NCBI GenBank assembly: GCA_023375785.1
Contig: SZWC01001552.1
Location: 195,130 to 220,386 of the forward strand
Length of the DNA: 25,257 nucleotides
Origin: Penium margaritaceum
Taxonomy: Eukaryota; Streptophyta; Zygnematophyceae; Desmidiales; Peniaceae
Direction: 5' to 3'
The notes beneath the pieces are model-generated. The model was not told the DNA's origin. It did not search any database and saw only the letters and a list, made by a program, of their open reading frames with translations. Position 1 is the first letter of the stretch, and each line of letters opens with the position of its first letter. Both the position numbers and the translations under genes were made by a program. Below are positions 8,445 through 18,399 of this stretch, piece after piece.

Positions 8445-9653
8445 TTCCCACGGCCTGCTAGTCCGCGACCACCATTCACGCCCTTGGCATTCTGGCGGTT
8501 TCCTTGTCCCTTATCCTGCTTTTCTTCGCCCTGTTCATTGGTGTCTCCACCAGCACGATCCTTCTGGCGCTTGCGACATTCAGACGCATAGTGCCCAGTC
8601 TTTCCACAGTAGTAGCAAGAGAGGGTGTCTGTCTTGGTTTTTCCATCTGCACGCTCCTTGTGGCTTTCATGCGGCTTGGAGGGTTTGTGACTACCCGACC
8701 CGTGCCGAGGGAGCTTGCGCTCCCCACGTTGGGGAGAGTGCTGACGCTTGTTGTTGCCATGCTGGTAATGCTGGCCGCGGCGTGTGTTCACTCCATACTC
8801 GGCCGGCATGGAGTTGTACTTCACGAGGATGAAGTCACGCAGCTCAGCATAACTGGTCCAAGGCTTGCCTTGGGGATCCAGCGTACAAGCACGAGCGAGG
8901 GATTCGTTAGAAAGGCCGTTGGTAAGCCATTCCACGATTTGCCACATGGGATGGCGGTCCTCATCGGTGATTTTTTCCAAGGTGTTGTCCCAATCCTGTA
9001 GGTATTCCGCAAGCTTGCGGTCACCCTGGCGGATCCTTGACAGACGCCTAGACGCTTGCTGGGAGACAGACTCCCTACCGTACAAGTCCTTGAGGATCTT
9101 GCACAGATCTTCCCAGTGAGGTCTGGGAACCGACTGAGGTGTTTCCACGTATAACACTTTCAGTCGGTTCTTCACCGTTGAGAGCGCTGCGCTGTCAAGG
9201 CAAGCTAGTCCGACGGCGCCACAAGCTCGTTGCTTGATGTTATGGAGCTCAAGAAAAAGCTCCATGCGTGGCTTCCAAGTGGCCAAGTCCATATTCTTGG
9301 ATAGGCCAAACTTGGGATAATCACTCAGGCGCTTTACAGCCTTTGAGATCTCTGCGCCCAATGCTGCATCATCATCCTTAGGGTGTTTCTCGCATATCGC
9401 TTTCTCAGCCTGGTGAAGACGACGAGAGCCACTCGGGCCCGTTGATTGATCATCATGGGTATCACCAGTCAGGCTGTGAGCATCATCATGTGATAGATGC
9501 TTAGCTTTGCGACCCTGGGATGGGTGGGCGGGATCAGGCTTGTCGGCCATGCCACCAGCCACCAACGTACCCATGATGTTCAACATACTGCTGAATGCAT
9601 CAGGATGAACATGCTGCTTGAGGGCAAGCACGCTCTTGGTGAGCTGGTTACGC
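8435..9653 (-). pseudogene. gag: Element B gag, middle and C-terminal part with zinc knuckle
   Basis: Open on minus from the inversion breakpoint (about 9653) to TGA at 8435-8437. The open frame extends up to 9847, but the residues before RNQLTKSVLALKQHVHPDAF are translated LTR sequence, not gag. Visible parts: a helical start, a linker rich in Asp/His, a capsid-like helical region (LATWKPRMELFLELHNIKQR, LCKILKDLYGRESVSQQASR, WQIVEWLTNGLSNESLARA), a basic Gln/His/Lys-rich stretch, and CX2CX4HX4C as CYYCGKTGHYASEC, then a Gly/Arg tail. The N-terminus lies in the inverted block at 11175-11895. The lack of any internal stop over 1.2 kb suggests a fairly young copy. Confidence 0.85.
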
Positions 9654-10383
9654 TTCGAAGAAGCTTCCGATTTGCAAGAGGGCGACCGGATAGTGCCGCG
9701 CACTATCCGACCGCGGCGAACGCAAGCCCATCGCGAATATTCGCGATGGGCTGCGCAGGTCCTGCGCAGTCGCATTGGGCATGACCCAATGCGACATCGC
9801 AAGGACCCCCACCCCATCGAGGGGCCCCTCACGAGGTCCCTCGCCATGGCGAGGGGGCTCGCGAGGGGTCACCGGCGGGCGTTCTGGTAAGACCATCCCG
9901 CCGAGTGCCACCTCCACTCGGTGGCGTGGGAAACACGTTTTTATAAACGTGTTGGCCACGCCATCGGACGAGGGGTGCCGAATGGTGGCAAAATACCCTC
10001 GCATGCACAAGGATATTTTGCCACCACCTCCCCATCCCTAATCACGCCGGAAACTTAGGGTTTCCACGTGGACAACATAATATTGTTTAACGGGTTGACT
10101 CAACGAGAGAAATGTATCTAGTCGAACCGCGTCAACCCGCCGACAAAATGGACGGATAAAATAATATCCTCCATCCTCCCTCTTGGGTTGCCCTATGACG
10201 AGAATGGACTCCGCGCCCCGACCTAGGTCGGGGCATACTTGTGAGAGGAGTCATTCGTGAGAGACTTCACTTCACGGCGAAGTTCATCTCCACGACCAAC
10301 CTACGCGATTGCCATAAGCAATCGGGTCCCGAGGGCTCAATCACCCACAGAGGATCGCACCCCGTTTCACCCGCCGTGTTACA
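9652..10383 (+). repeat. Inverted piece of the element B 5' LTR (U3 remainder to LTR end)
   Basis: Reverse complement of 3007-3738; paired positions sum to 13390. It lacks the first part of U3. It ends in ...GTGTTACA at 10383, followed by the PBS on plus. The match stops inside the GAAGCTTC hairpin arm, with GC shared by LTR and gag at the junction (microhomology). Confidence 0.88.
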
Positions 10384-10384
10384 T

Positions 10385-10398
10385 TGGTATCCATGAGC
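10385..10398 (+). other. Primer-binding site of element B, inverted
   Basis: TGGTATCCATGAGC lies one base after the LTR end. The first seven bases equal the tRNA-iMet PBS (TGGTATCAGAGC); the rest is imperfect, either decay or a different tRNA. Its plus orientation, opposite to pol, is a main line of evidence for the inversion. Confidence 0.6.
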
Positions 10399-11174
10399 TA
10401 GGCGTCACCCTTGGTGACTTAGTCGCTGGACGACCTGGAACCTGTTGAGTTGCCGCTAGGAAGCTGCAGGCACCACTCCACTCCTCCTCACCCAAGTCCG
10501 GCGGAGCAGATTGATTGGTCGACGGCTCCACCTTCCTAAGAACAGTGCAGAAGCAGCAGACTAGGTCGTTTTCGGCGACAAGGTCCGCAGCCGAGTTTGC
10601 TTCCGCCCGCCTTGCTGTCGCATTTCAGAACCGCCATAGCAGGCCAGTTTCTTAAGAAACATACCCCGACTTTGAAGAGGCGCTGCAGGCAGCAGACGTC
10701 TCCAAATGCTGCATGCAGCATACCGTTGGAAAGCTCAAGAGACGAAATTTCCAGAACGTGATCAAGCACTGATTTTTGACATTTGTGCCACCTGCTACGG
10801 CCCAGGGACCAGAACCTCGAAAAACAGGTTGTTTCTTCCCTTTTCTGTCAACAAAAAATATTTTTTCGTCCAAATTGCAGGGGAAACGCTGCCAAAAATT
10901 TTCCAGAATTTTGGGCCTTCATTTCATGCTTTCCTCTTGCTTTGAATCTCATTTGATAAGTGGAAGGTGGAAAAGAGGGGTATTTTGGCACTTTCTCTTT
11001 GCAAAGGGCGTGGAAATAGTGGGAAACCATTTTATCCCGTCTACCACAGCCAAGAGTGCTGGAAATACTTGGGAGAGATTGCTGGTGCATCTACATTTTA
11101 CCTACCACCACACTCTCACTTAACTCTTTCCCTCCCCCCCTTCCCTTTCCTCCCTTCACCCCTCCTCACCAGTC
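10399..11174 (+). other. Untranslated leader of element B, inverted
   Basis: About 780 bases between PBS and the gag ATG. No ORF looks coding. About 11120-11170 is a polypyrimidine run (T and C) ending just before the ATG. 10850-10940 is AT-rich. I saw no clear packaging structure. Confidence 0.55.
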
Positions 11175-11895
11175 ATGGTGGGAGGTGGTCTCCCCATGTC
11201 CGTGGCAGGAGGAGGCCCTCCAAAAACCCCAGCAAAGGAGAGTGGCCTAAGCGCATCCGGGAATCATGCTCTGCGTACGATGTCGCCGACAAAGAGTGCT
11301 TGTGGGACGGGCACCGGTCACGCCGCATCCGCCGCTTTCGTGAAGATGCCGTCCGGTGGGAGCCCTGTCGTTAAGGACATCGTGAAGGGACATGAGGAAG
11401 CCAAGGAGGCAACGTCAACTCCACGCATTGGCGATAAGGCCGGGGGCCTTGCCAACACCACCGGCGTAGCAGACGCGGTGGACGCAGAACCCGCTATCGC
11501 TGAGGGCAAAGACAATGACGTTGGAGCAGAGGACGACCGGCTCTCCTTGGAGGCCCAAGATGAAGAGGACGACGATCCTCTCAAGGGTATTGATGCTGCC
11601 ACCTTGGCGGCGATCAACCACCTTGTGGACCTAAAAATCCGTGACTTTCGCACGGTGGAAGCTGTTAGGGCTTCGGCCCTAGCAAAGGGGAACAGTGGCA
11701 CTAAGCTACCTACTGGTCATACATCTCGTGGCGTTGACCCGGATGGCAGTAGGTGGTGACGGGAGGAACACACTGCCTACCTCGGCACGTGCGCCAATCC
11801 CACAACCCCAGGATGGTCCCTTGGCTCGCCTTGAGCAAGGAACACCTGGAAGAGCACAGGCATGTGCTACAAGGCATGGCATTCCTTGTGCGGCA
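11175..11895 (+). pseudogene. gag: Element B gag N-terminal part, inverted relative to the rest
   Basis: ATG at 11175 opens a frame of 194 codons to TGA at 11757-11759: a Gly/Pro/Ala-rich start (MVGGGLPMSVAGGG), an acidic stretch (EAQDEEDDDPLKGIDAATL) and a helical AINHLVDLKIRDFRTVEAVR. A different frame opens at 11753 and reads through SKEHLEEHRHVLQGMAFLVR to the breakpoint, so one frameshift near 11755 is likely. At 11895 the codon started by CA is completed by G at minus-strand 9653 to give CAG, and gag continues in frame with RNQLTKS. The helix on one side and the leucine-rich helix on the other would form one coiled segment. This supports one gag split by inversion. A second, slightly different copy lies right of the gap. 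Confidence 0.75.
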
Positions 11896-12018
11896 AGGAA
11901 TTATCCTCGCCGTCCAGACCCCGGTTTTCTGGACAAAAGACGCGGCAGCCCTTTTGGATTTAAGGCGCCGGTCTAGGCAACGTAACAAAGTGGCATATAT
12001 ATTGCCAGGTTTGTTACA
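11896..12018 (-). repeat. Outer 123 bp of the element B 5' LTR
   Basis: Matches 3764-3886 directly (offset 8132) and ends in TTTGTTACA at 12018, next to the TATAG duplication. In minus sense it is the first 123 nt of U3. LTR positions corresponding to 3739-3763 (about 25 nt) are absent from both this piece and the inverted piece, so they were lost at the rearrangement. Confidence 0.88.
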
Positions 12019-12023
12019 TATAG
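12019..12023. repeat. Target-site duplication, right (TATAG)
   Basis: Directly after TGTTACA and identical to 3002-3006. The haplotype copy has it at 13673-13677. Confidence 0.85.
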
Positions 12024-12597
12024 TCTAGATTCGTTTTGGGGGCTAAATAGTTTATCATTTTCAAATAGGAAAAAATAATCCCATGCCATTGTTTTGAAAA
12101 AAAAATTGCCTATGAGAAGTTGGCTTCGACTCTGTCGCTCATATTTTCCGGTGTCGGTGGTCATTCGACAAAAAAAAATCCACGATCGCGTGATCGTCGG
12201 AGGTCACGCGATCGCACTTTGATTCTTGCTCTCCTTGTTAGGGTCAAAATTTTATGGATGAATTCAAATTTTGTATTTATTTTAAGGCTTAGAATATCCT
12301 GACTAGAGCCTAATACATGAGTTCTTCTTCCCCAGATAATTATTCAATAACAAAATCATGAGGCAGTAGGGTAATGACTGAATTGACAACAAGAATGAGG
12401 TTTGGTGAGAGACCCCTCCAACACTAACGTAGGCCCTCACCTCTGTGAGGCTTGTTACTCATTCTACCAACCAATCAGGAAAATGCACTGTTTTATGTCC
12501 TCTTCGGTTTTCTCCGTGAGCCCTGCCAGAGGACCGACAGCCCCAAACCCGGGCGTCATCCGTTTTTCCTTAAAACTGGACCATACCAAAATATGCA
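12024..12597. other. Flanking sequence right of element B, no gene seen
   Basis: AT-rich DNA that may be the interrupted element A LTR. It contains a perfect 11-bp inverted repeat CGATCGCGTGA/TCACGCGATCG at 12183-12193 and 12204-12214 (second copy 13837-13868). No coding frame is convincing. The sequence stops at the N gap. Confidence 0.6.
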
Positions 12598-13150
12598 NNN
12601 NNNNNNNNNNNNNNNNNNNNNNNNNNNNNNNNNNNNNNNNNNNNNNNNNNNNNNNNNNNNNNNNNNNNNNNNNNNNNNNNNNNNNNNNNNNNNNNNNNNN
12701 NNNNNNNNNNNNNNNNNNNNNNNNNNNNNNNNNNNNNNNNNNNNNNNNNNNNNNNNNNNNNNNNNNNNNNNNNNNNNNNNNNNNNNNNNNNNNNNNNNNN
12801 NNNNNNNNNNNNNNNNNNNNNNNNNNNNNNNNNNNNNNNNNNNNNNNNNNNNNNNNNNNNNNNNNNNNNNNNNNNNNNNNNNNNNNNNNNNNNNNNNNNN
12901 NNNNNNNNNNNNNNNNNNNNNNNNNNNNNNNNNNNNNNNNNNNNNNNNNNNNNNNNNNNNNNNNNNNNNNNNNNNNNNNNNNNNNNNNNNNNNNNNNNNN
13001 NNNNNNNNNNNNNNNNNNNNNNNNNNNNNNNNNNNNNNNNNNNNNNNNNNNNNNNNNNNNNNNNNNNNNNNNNNNNNNNNNNNNNNNNNNNNNNNNNNNN
13101 NNNNNNNNNNNNNNNNNNNNNNNNNNNNNNNNNNNNNNNNNNNNNNNNNN
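12598..13150. other. Assembly gap (553 N)
   Basis: A run of 553 N. The sequence right of the gap (13151-14248) repeats the sequence left of it (11497-12597), so the true distance is probably negative: the two contigs overlap by about 1.1 kb. Confidence 0.95.
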
Positions 13151-14248
13151 TCGCTGAGGGCAAAGACAATGACGTTGGAGCAGAGGACGACCGGCTCTCC
13201 TTGGAGGCCCAAGATGAAGAGGACGACGATCCTCTCAAGGGTATTGATGCTGCCACCTTGGCGGCGATCAACCACCTTGTGGACCTAAAAATCCGTGACT
13301 TTCGCACGGTGGAAGCTGTTAGGGCTTCGGCCCTAGCAAAGGGGAACAGTGGCCCTAAGCTACCTACTGGTCATACATCTCGTGGCGTTGACCCGGATGG
13401 CAGTAGGTGGTGACGGGAGGAACACACTGCCTACCTCGGCACGTGCGCCAATCCCACAACCCCAGGATGGTCCCTTGGCTCGCCTTGAGCAAGGAACACC
13501 TGGAAGAGCACAGGCATGTGCTACAAGGCATGGCATTCCTTGTGCGGCAAGGAATTCTCCTCGCCGTCCAGACCCCGATTTTCTGGACAAAAGACGCGGC
13601 AGCCCTTTTGGATTTAAGGCGCCGGTCTAGGGAACGTAACAAAGTGGCATATATATTGCCAGGTTTGTTACATATAGTCTAGATTCGTTTTGGGGGCTAA
13701 ATAATTTATCATTTTCAAATAGGAAAAAATAATCCCATGCCATTGTTTTGAAAAAAAAATTGCCTATGAGAAGTTGGCTTCGACTCTGTCGCTCATATTT
13801 TCCGGTGTCGGTGGTCATTCGACAAAAAAAAATCCACGATCGCGTGATCGTCGGAGGTCACGCGATCGCACTTTGATTTTTGCTCTCCTTGTTAGGGTCA
13901 AAATTTTATGGATGAATTCAAATTTTGTATTTATTTTAAGGCTTAGAATATCCTGAATAGAGCCTAATACATGAGTTCTTCCCCAGATAATTATTCAATA
14001 ACAAAATCATGAGGCAGTAGGGTAATGACTGAATTGACAACAAGAATGAGGTTTGGTGAGAGACCCCTCCAACACTAACGTAGGCCCTCACCTCTGTGAG
14101 GCTTGTTACTCATTCTACCAACCAATCAGGAAAATGCACTGTTTTATGTCCTCTTCGGTTTTCTCCGTGAGCCCTGCCAGAGGACCGACAGCCCCAAACC
14201 CGGGCGTCATCCGTTTTTCCTTAAAACTGGACCATACCAAAATATGCA
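13151..14248. repeat. Second copy of 11497-12597, probably another haplotype or an unmerged contig end
   Basis: Contains gag N-terminal remnant (13151-13549, plus), the 123-bp LTR end (13550-13672), TATAG (13673-13677) and the same flank. By eye it differs from the left copy by roughly seven substitutions and one 3-nt deletion (near 13975) over 1.1 kb. The inversion junction is identical in both copies, so the inversion is not a one-off misjoin of a single contig. Confidence 0.85.
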
Positions 14249-14841
14249 CACCGCAAACGCAGTCGTGGAGTCAGAATTAGCTAGAAAAACTACACACAAG
14301 AGTTATGGCTACCTGAACCTCTGCAAACCCTATGCTACTCATAGCACCCGCCTATGACCGTCGGTGACATGAGTGACAGTGGTTGCTGCCAATGGAGCTG
14401 GACACACACTACTACCAGGTGGGAGAATCCACACAAGGAGAAGGAAGCCACGCCGCTCACAATGATGCGCCATCCCCTCCATCGCTCAGCGTCCGCCATC
14501 GTCAACGGTTGTCGAGTCTGTCATTTGCACAAGCATGTAAGCCAGTGGAGAAGTCACAACGCAGATCAGTGAGTCAGTGCATTCCCAAATCACAACAACA
14601 TAGGAGACACTGCAATCCTTCCCATAGACTTTGACTTAATGAGACACTTCCATTCAAAGAACCACCAAAAATGAAAAGGGAAATATAACTCGGATATCCA
14701 TAAAAATGCAATGTGTGACTCTCATCCGCCCAACACCGGTAAAAAGGCCCCAAAAGGCAAACTCAAAATCATGCTCGCTCGCTGCATGCGTCGACGGCCG
14801 AACACGAGAAAAAAGTGCATGGGGATTTTCCTCCCACGCGA
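14249..14841. other. Unassigned intergenic or repeat sequence
   Basis: No gene recognised. Plus-strand open frames here (14354-14634) have no family resemblance or motif. From about 14770 the sequence is related, in reverse complement, to about 20850-21200 of element D. Confidence 0.5.
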
Positions 14842-15012
14842 AAATCGCGAGGGAGCGATGACCGCTTTGTTTTTTTCGACACGCAAACCTCCCAACTTGA
14901 TTTAGGGTTTTGTATGTTTGGCACCAGCTCTACCCGTACCAAACATAAAACCCTAAATGGAATTGGGGGGTTTGAGTGTCGAAAAAAAAGGGGCCATCGC
15001 TCCCTCGTGATT
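14842..15012. repeat. Fold-back element, copy 1 (about 170 bp)
   Basis: Arms of about 75 nt pair at roughly 90%: the left arm begins AATCGCGAGGGAGCGATG and the right arm is its near-complement ending CATCGCTCCCTCGTGATT. Inside are TTTTTTCGACACGCAAACC on the left and the matching GGGTTTGAGTGTCGAAAAAA on the right, around a short loop near 14925. No ORF. It shares arm sequence with the fold-backs at 20990-21171 and 22291-22472. Confidence 0.8.
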
Positions 15013-15339
15013 GAGTGAAAACACCCCCTTTCCTTTTTGTAATTTTTTTACACGCAAACCCAATCGTTCAACATCCAAACCTTAATCAAATCCTATCCCT
15101 AATTGCATTGGGGGTTTTAGGGTTTTAACGATGTCGGAGCTCATGCTGGGCCCTACGGTAGCGGGACCCAGCAGGTTCCCTTTCAATGCATCGGGAGTCT
15201 CGAACTCCCCTCAAACTCTGGACAAACCCCCTTGCTAGCATAAAAAATCCTTGAACCCAGGGGTTTGTGATACTAGCGGGGGGCGGTGCATGTCATGCGT
15301 CATCAACGCATGGCATGCGACCTCGCCATGGCTTTTTGC
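15013..15339. other. Unassigned sequence with a hairpin
   Basis: About 15045-15130 is related in reverse complement to about 20855-20930. 15288-15300 and 15306-15318 form a 13-bp inverted repeat (GCATGTCATGCGT/ACGCATGGCATGC, one mismatch). No gene seen. Confidence 0.5.
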
Positions 15340-16102
15340 CTTTTTTCTTTCTACGAGCGTGGCGGTAACAGCGAGCGATGGGTAGCAAGGTTACTTTTCA
15401 CTCGATGATGGGTGAATGAGCTACATAGTTCCGAAAACTGGGTATATGTGACTTCCACCAGAATGAAAAACAGGCGATGGATCACCACAGCCAGATCGGG
15501 CAGCAAATGTGGAAATCCACGAAAACTTTCGGCGATCCACTCATGTCTGCAACTTGTTACATACCAGACATACACGAGTCCCTTATCTTTCCGAGTGGGC
15601 ATTTCTATTATTACACAAACAGCCCATCGCATTGCGAGACCATGATATTCACACCGATGGTCGAGGAAAAACTGGCCAACTGCCCCCGCCCTCAGTGAAT
15701 CTTCCCAACCTTTCGACAACTTTGACCACTCTCACGAATCTACGACAGAAGTATCGTGACCTTTTGGTCGACTTCTCGACACACCTAGACGAATCTGAAT
15801 TTATAAAGATGCATCTTCTATCTTCACCTTTGATTCTCAAAGACCCCTAACTTCTCAACAGACTTTCTCGAATTCGACCACTTGCGATGCGACTCCACAC
15901 GCATCGCTTGACAATTGATCCAGCACCCGACTATGCCTCATTCGTAACTCGACACCTGTATATATATGCTTGATCGTTTTGATACTTGTCATCGAAGTAC
16001 ACGTACCTCTAATGATAAATTGCTCAAGTGTCCCAAATTCTAAATCATTTCGCGCCTCACAACTTCTACCAGTTCACCATCTACGCTCCGTTCGGTATAA
16101 CA
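15340..16102 (+). mobile_element. Putative LTR (3' portion) of element C
   Basis: Inferred from the PBS at 16105. The LTR would end ...TATAACA at 16102. A TATATATAT motif at 15958-15967 could be its TATA box. I could not find the LTR start, and no second LTR is in the window, because the 3' part of element C is missing. The left limit given here is arbitrary. Confidence 0.45.
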
Positions 16103-16104
16103 CT

Positions 16105-16115
16105 TGGTGTTAGAG
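16105..16115 (+). other. Degenerate primer-binding site of element C
   Basis: TGGTGTTAGAG compares with TGGTATCAGAG of the tRNA-iMet PBS, with two transitions. It lies 2 nt after a CA-ending sequence and about 130 nt before the gag frame on the same strand. Confidence 0.6.
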
Positions 16116-16240
16116 GGCAACGGTGCTAGAGAGGCCTCCAACTACTTCACCCATCCAAAAGGACTACCTCGCACAAGCTGTCAGCACATCTCACACCTCA
16201 AGACTTTGCAGAATTTGCGACTACATCATGAGACGAACGA

Positions 16241-17416
16241 GTGCAACCGATAACCAACAGCGGGTCTTCGGCGACGACTTTGGCAATGGAGGAGCAGAAC
16301 GTGCCGATGCACGCGGAGCCTAAGGCGATAGCGAATGCTGGTGTGGCAGGCTGTACGGCAGCTGGATCAATTCCTACAGCTTTGACAACCAATCTGGTCA
16401 CGGGCCCTACGGCGATGAACCAGCTGTCCCTACAGATAGCCTCGACAATGACACCAGGGACGACAGGTGACACTGGATGACAGGCGCGGATCAACGAGGA
16501 ACTGGCAAACCGGATCTCCGCACTCAAGGGGATCAACAACCACCTGCTTCAACAGCTCAATGTCGCGATGGAGGCTCTTCCCAATGCAAGCGCACGTGAA
16601 ACGGTGCTCGTCGAGAGAAATTCCCAACTCTCAAGCGAACCCAAACTTTATCTGGCTCCACCAAAACCGTTCGATCCAGTAAACTAAAAAGGACCAATGA
16701 GTTTGGAAGTGTACTTCACCGCTAATGGGGTCAATGACGATCAGAAATAAGTTTACCTCGCGGCCACGCTTTTGTGTGGCATGGCGCTAAGTTGGTGGTC
16801 CGATATAAAGACCATCCAACTGTAGTAGGAGACCGACAGAGCATCATCAACGGAAAATGGTGCCCATCTCATATCACCAAAAGCAGGAATTATATCCTTG
16901 AAGCAGATCAACCCATGGTGGCAAGACGCGCTGACGCCACCAACTGGTTGGAATAAATTCTCGTAGGGGATGCTCGTACACTTTGGAAGACTGAACAAGA
17001 AGTCCGACGCACGGTACAAGCTCCAGCGTCTCCGCCAGCAATCCAACGTGGAAAAGTACACACGGAGATTCTGCGAGATCATCATCAGAGCAGACATCCC
17101 CCCCGACGAACTCTGTTTTCACTACAACGGCCTCAAGCGAGATATACAGCAAGCAATTGCTATTTTTGGCATCCAAAATGACTTACCGCGGATGATTGCA
17201 ACAACAGAACGAGTCAAAAGCATAGACTACGACGCTCAGATCCAGGAATCCTACGGACGGCGACCTCCTAACCACAATTATCATGGGTTTAGAAAGAACC
17301 AATCAGCGGACTCCTCGACTCCGATGGAAGTGGACGCCGTCGACCAGATAGATACACAAACCTGCTACAAGTACGAAAACGTTGGACACATCGCTCGCAA
17401 CTGCCGAAGCAACTAG
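16241..17416 (+). pseudogene. gag: Element C gag, single frame broken by nonsense codons
   Basis: One plus frame runs the whole length with stops at 16478-16480 (TGA), 16685-16687 and 16748-16750 (TAA), 16823-16828 (TAG TAG), 16964-16966 (TAG) and 17414-17416 (TAG). Recognisable gag parts: a coiled stretch (RINEELANRISALKGINNHL), the linker LYLAPPKPFDPVN, the capsid entry EVYFTANGVND and YLAATLLCGMALSWWSDIK, the helix KLQRLRQQSNVEKYTRRFCE, and a knuckle CYKYENVGHIARNC in which the second Cys is Tyr. The order and spacing match Ty3/Gypsy gag of green plants. No frameshift is needed over about 1.2 kb. It cannot encode a working protein as it stands. Confidence 0.85.
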
Positions 17417-17895
17417 CAGGCAAAAAAGGGGGGAAAGTCATAGAAAAATGTGTCGGGAAACGGCAAAGGGCAGGAGTAAAAGGCGCAACTCTTGTCTGTG
17501 AGGAGCAATCTATGCCGAACAATCGCCCATCTAAACGGCCTACTTCACCGTAGAGGGTATTTTATATTTTAAAGTTCGACGAGGGATACGAGGACGACCA
17601 ACCGGTGATACTACTAAAGATTCAGCCTCGAAGATGCAAAAGTCGTAGAACAGTACCGGCACTATTGGATGGAGGAGTTTCACACAACTTCGTGACCACC
17701 GACATTATTCGCAAACTGAGTTTGCAGACCGAACCAGGGATGTTCGAAGGAAAAGCTGTCGACGGGAGATTGCAAACATGGAGACTCCAAGAACTACTAC
17801 AATTACAAGTGGAAGATCTATGGGATGTAACGGTCTGGAGGACCTGTCTAATGAGCGATCACAAAATCATCCTCAGACGAGATTTCCTACACTAG
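17417..17895 (+). pseudogene. Element C protease region
   Basis: Beyond gag the same frame continues briefly with further stops; a different frame then carries a retropepsin-like domain from about 17560 to 17895. The active-site segment reads ALLDGGVSHNFV, where related elements have D-S-G or D-T-G, so the second active-site residue is Gly. Downstream are IIRKLSL and HKIILRRDFLH, the latter resembling the usual ILG-x-DFL motif after the protease. Probably inactive. Confidence 0.7.
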
Positions 17896-18399
17896 TACAA
17901 TTCATAGGTCGACTGGAACAGCGACGATGTCTACATGGAGACCGACGGTCCCAAATGACAACTTCTGCCTGTGGGACGGAAGCTGACAACAGAAGCAGGA
18001 GAGGTGGAAGCAGCAAAGGAAGCTATAGAAGCCGAAAAGCAATGACCTCTGTAGCGGATGGCCCTCAACGTGGCCAAGCATTTCATACGACGAGGAGCTT
18101 GTGTGTGGCTCATACATCTCGGGTCAATGGAAGAAGAGGAAATGGTAGCAGCTTACTCATCATCGGCCTCATCAGCATCAACGAACTTCGTGATGGTACC
18201 TGAAGAATTGGCACCACTGCTCCAGGAGTTTGGGAATGTCTTCCCGGAGGAACTCCCAAGAACCTTACCTCCTCAACGAGACATCGACCATCGCATCAAA
18301 CCGAAGCCGAACATCAGACCTACAATTTGAGGGGCCTATCGGATGAGGGATAACGAGCTGACCGAGCTCAAAAGGCACCTCAACAAGATGCTCGATCAT
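17896..18399 (+). pseudogene. Element C start of reverse transcriptase, truncated
   Basis: From about 18058 the frame gives MVPEELAPLLQEFGNVFPEE, then LPPQRDIDHRIKPKPNIRPTI, a TGA at 18328-18330, and AYRMRDNELTELKRHLNKML. This is the connector and first RT segment of Ty3/Gypsy pol (commonly VFPEELP...LPP.R..DH.I). The coding match stops at about 18399, where minus-strand gag sequence of element D begins, so finger, palm and YxDD are absent. No LTR separates the two, so this is a deletion or recombination junction (or a misjoin), not a simple nested insertion. Confidence 0.75.

Larger units (their letters stand above)
3007..12018 (-). mobile_element. Element B: chromodomain Ty3/Gypsy LTR retrotransposon with inverted 5' end
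   Basis: A single insertion bounded by TATAG duplications. In minus-strand order it has: the first 123 bp of the 5' LTR (12018-11896); an inverted block holding gag N-terminus, leader, PBS and the rest of the LTR (11895 to about 9653); gag middle and C-terminus (to 8435); pol (to 4108); a polypurine tract; and an intact 880-bp 3' LTR. The order protease-RT-RNase H-integrase and the C-terminal chromodomain place it among chromoviruses, which is established family knowledge. Lesions visible: the inversion, a gag frameshift near 11755, one pol nonsense codon (6100-6102) and one extra frame break at 8196-8274. Translations of a 204-nt stretch of the two LTR copies differ at four residues, so LTR divergence is about 2% or more. 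The interval also contains a 239-bp copy around N 5696 that is probably artefactual. Confidence 0.88.

Noticed and set aside
3007..10383. DNA transposon with about 730-bp terminal inverted repeats (3007-3738 and 9652-10383)
   Set aside because: The sequence between is a retrotransposon gag-pol, the inner repeat is followed by a PBS, and the target duplication lies at 12019 and not at 10384. An inversion inside an LTR element explains all of it.
12402..13307. Open frames of 239-278 codons spanning the N run
   Set aside because: They are almost wholly unknown residues across the gap and have no meaning.
15351..15850. Open frames on both strands in the element C LTR region
   Set aside because: Overlapping frames on both strands, no motif, and position just upstream of a PBS indicates LTR.
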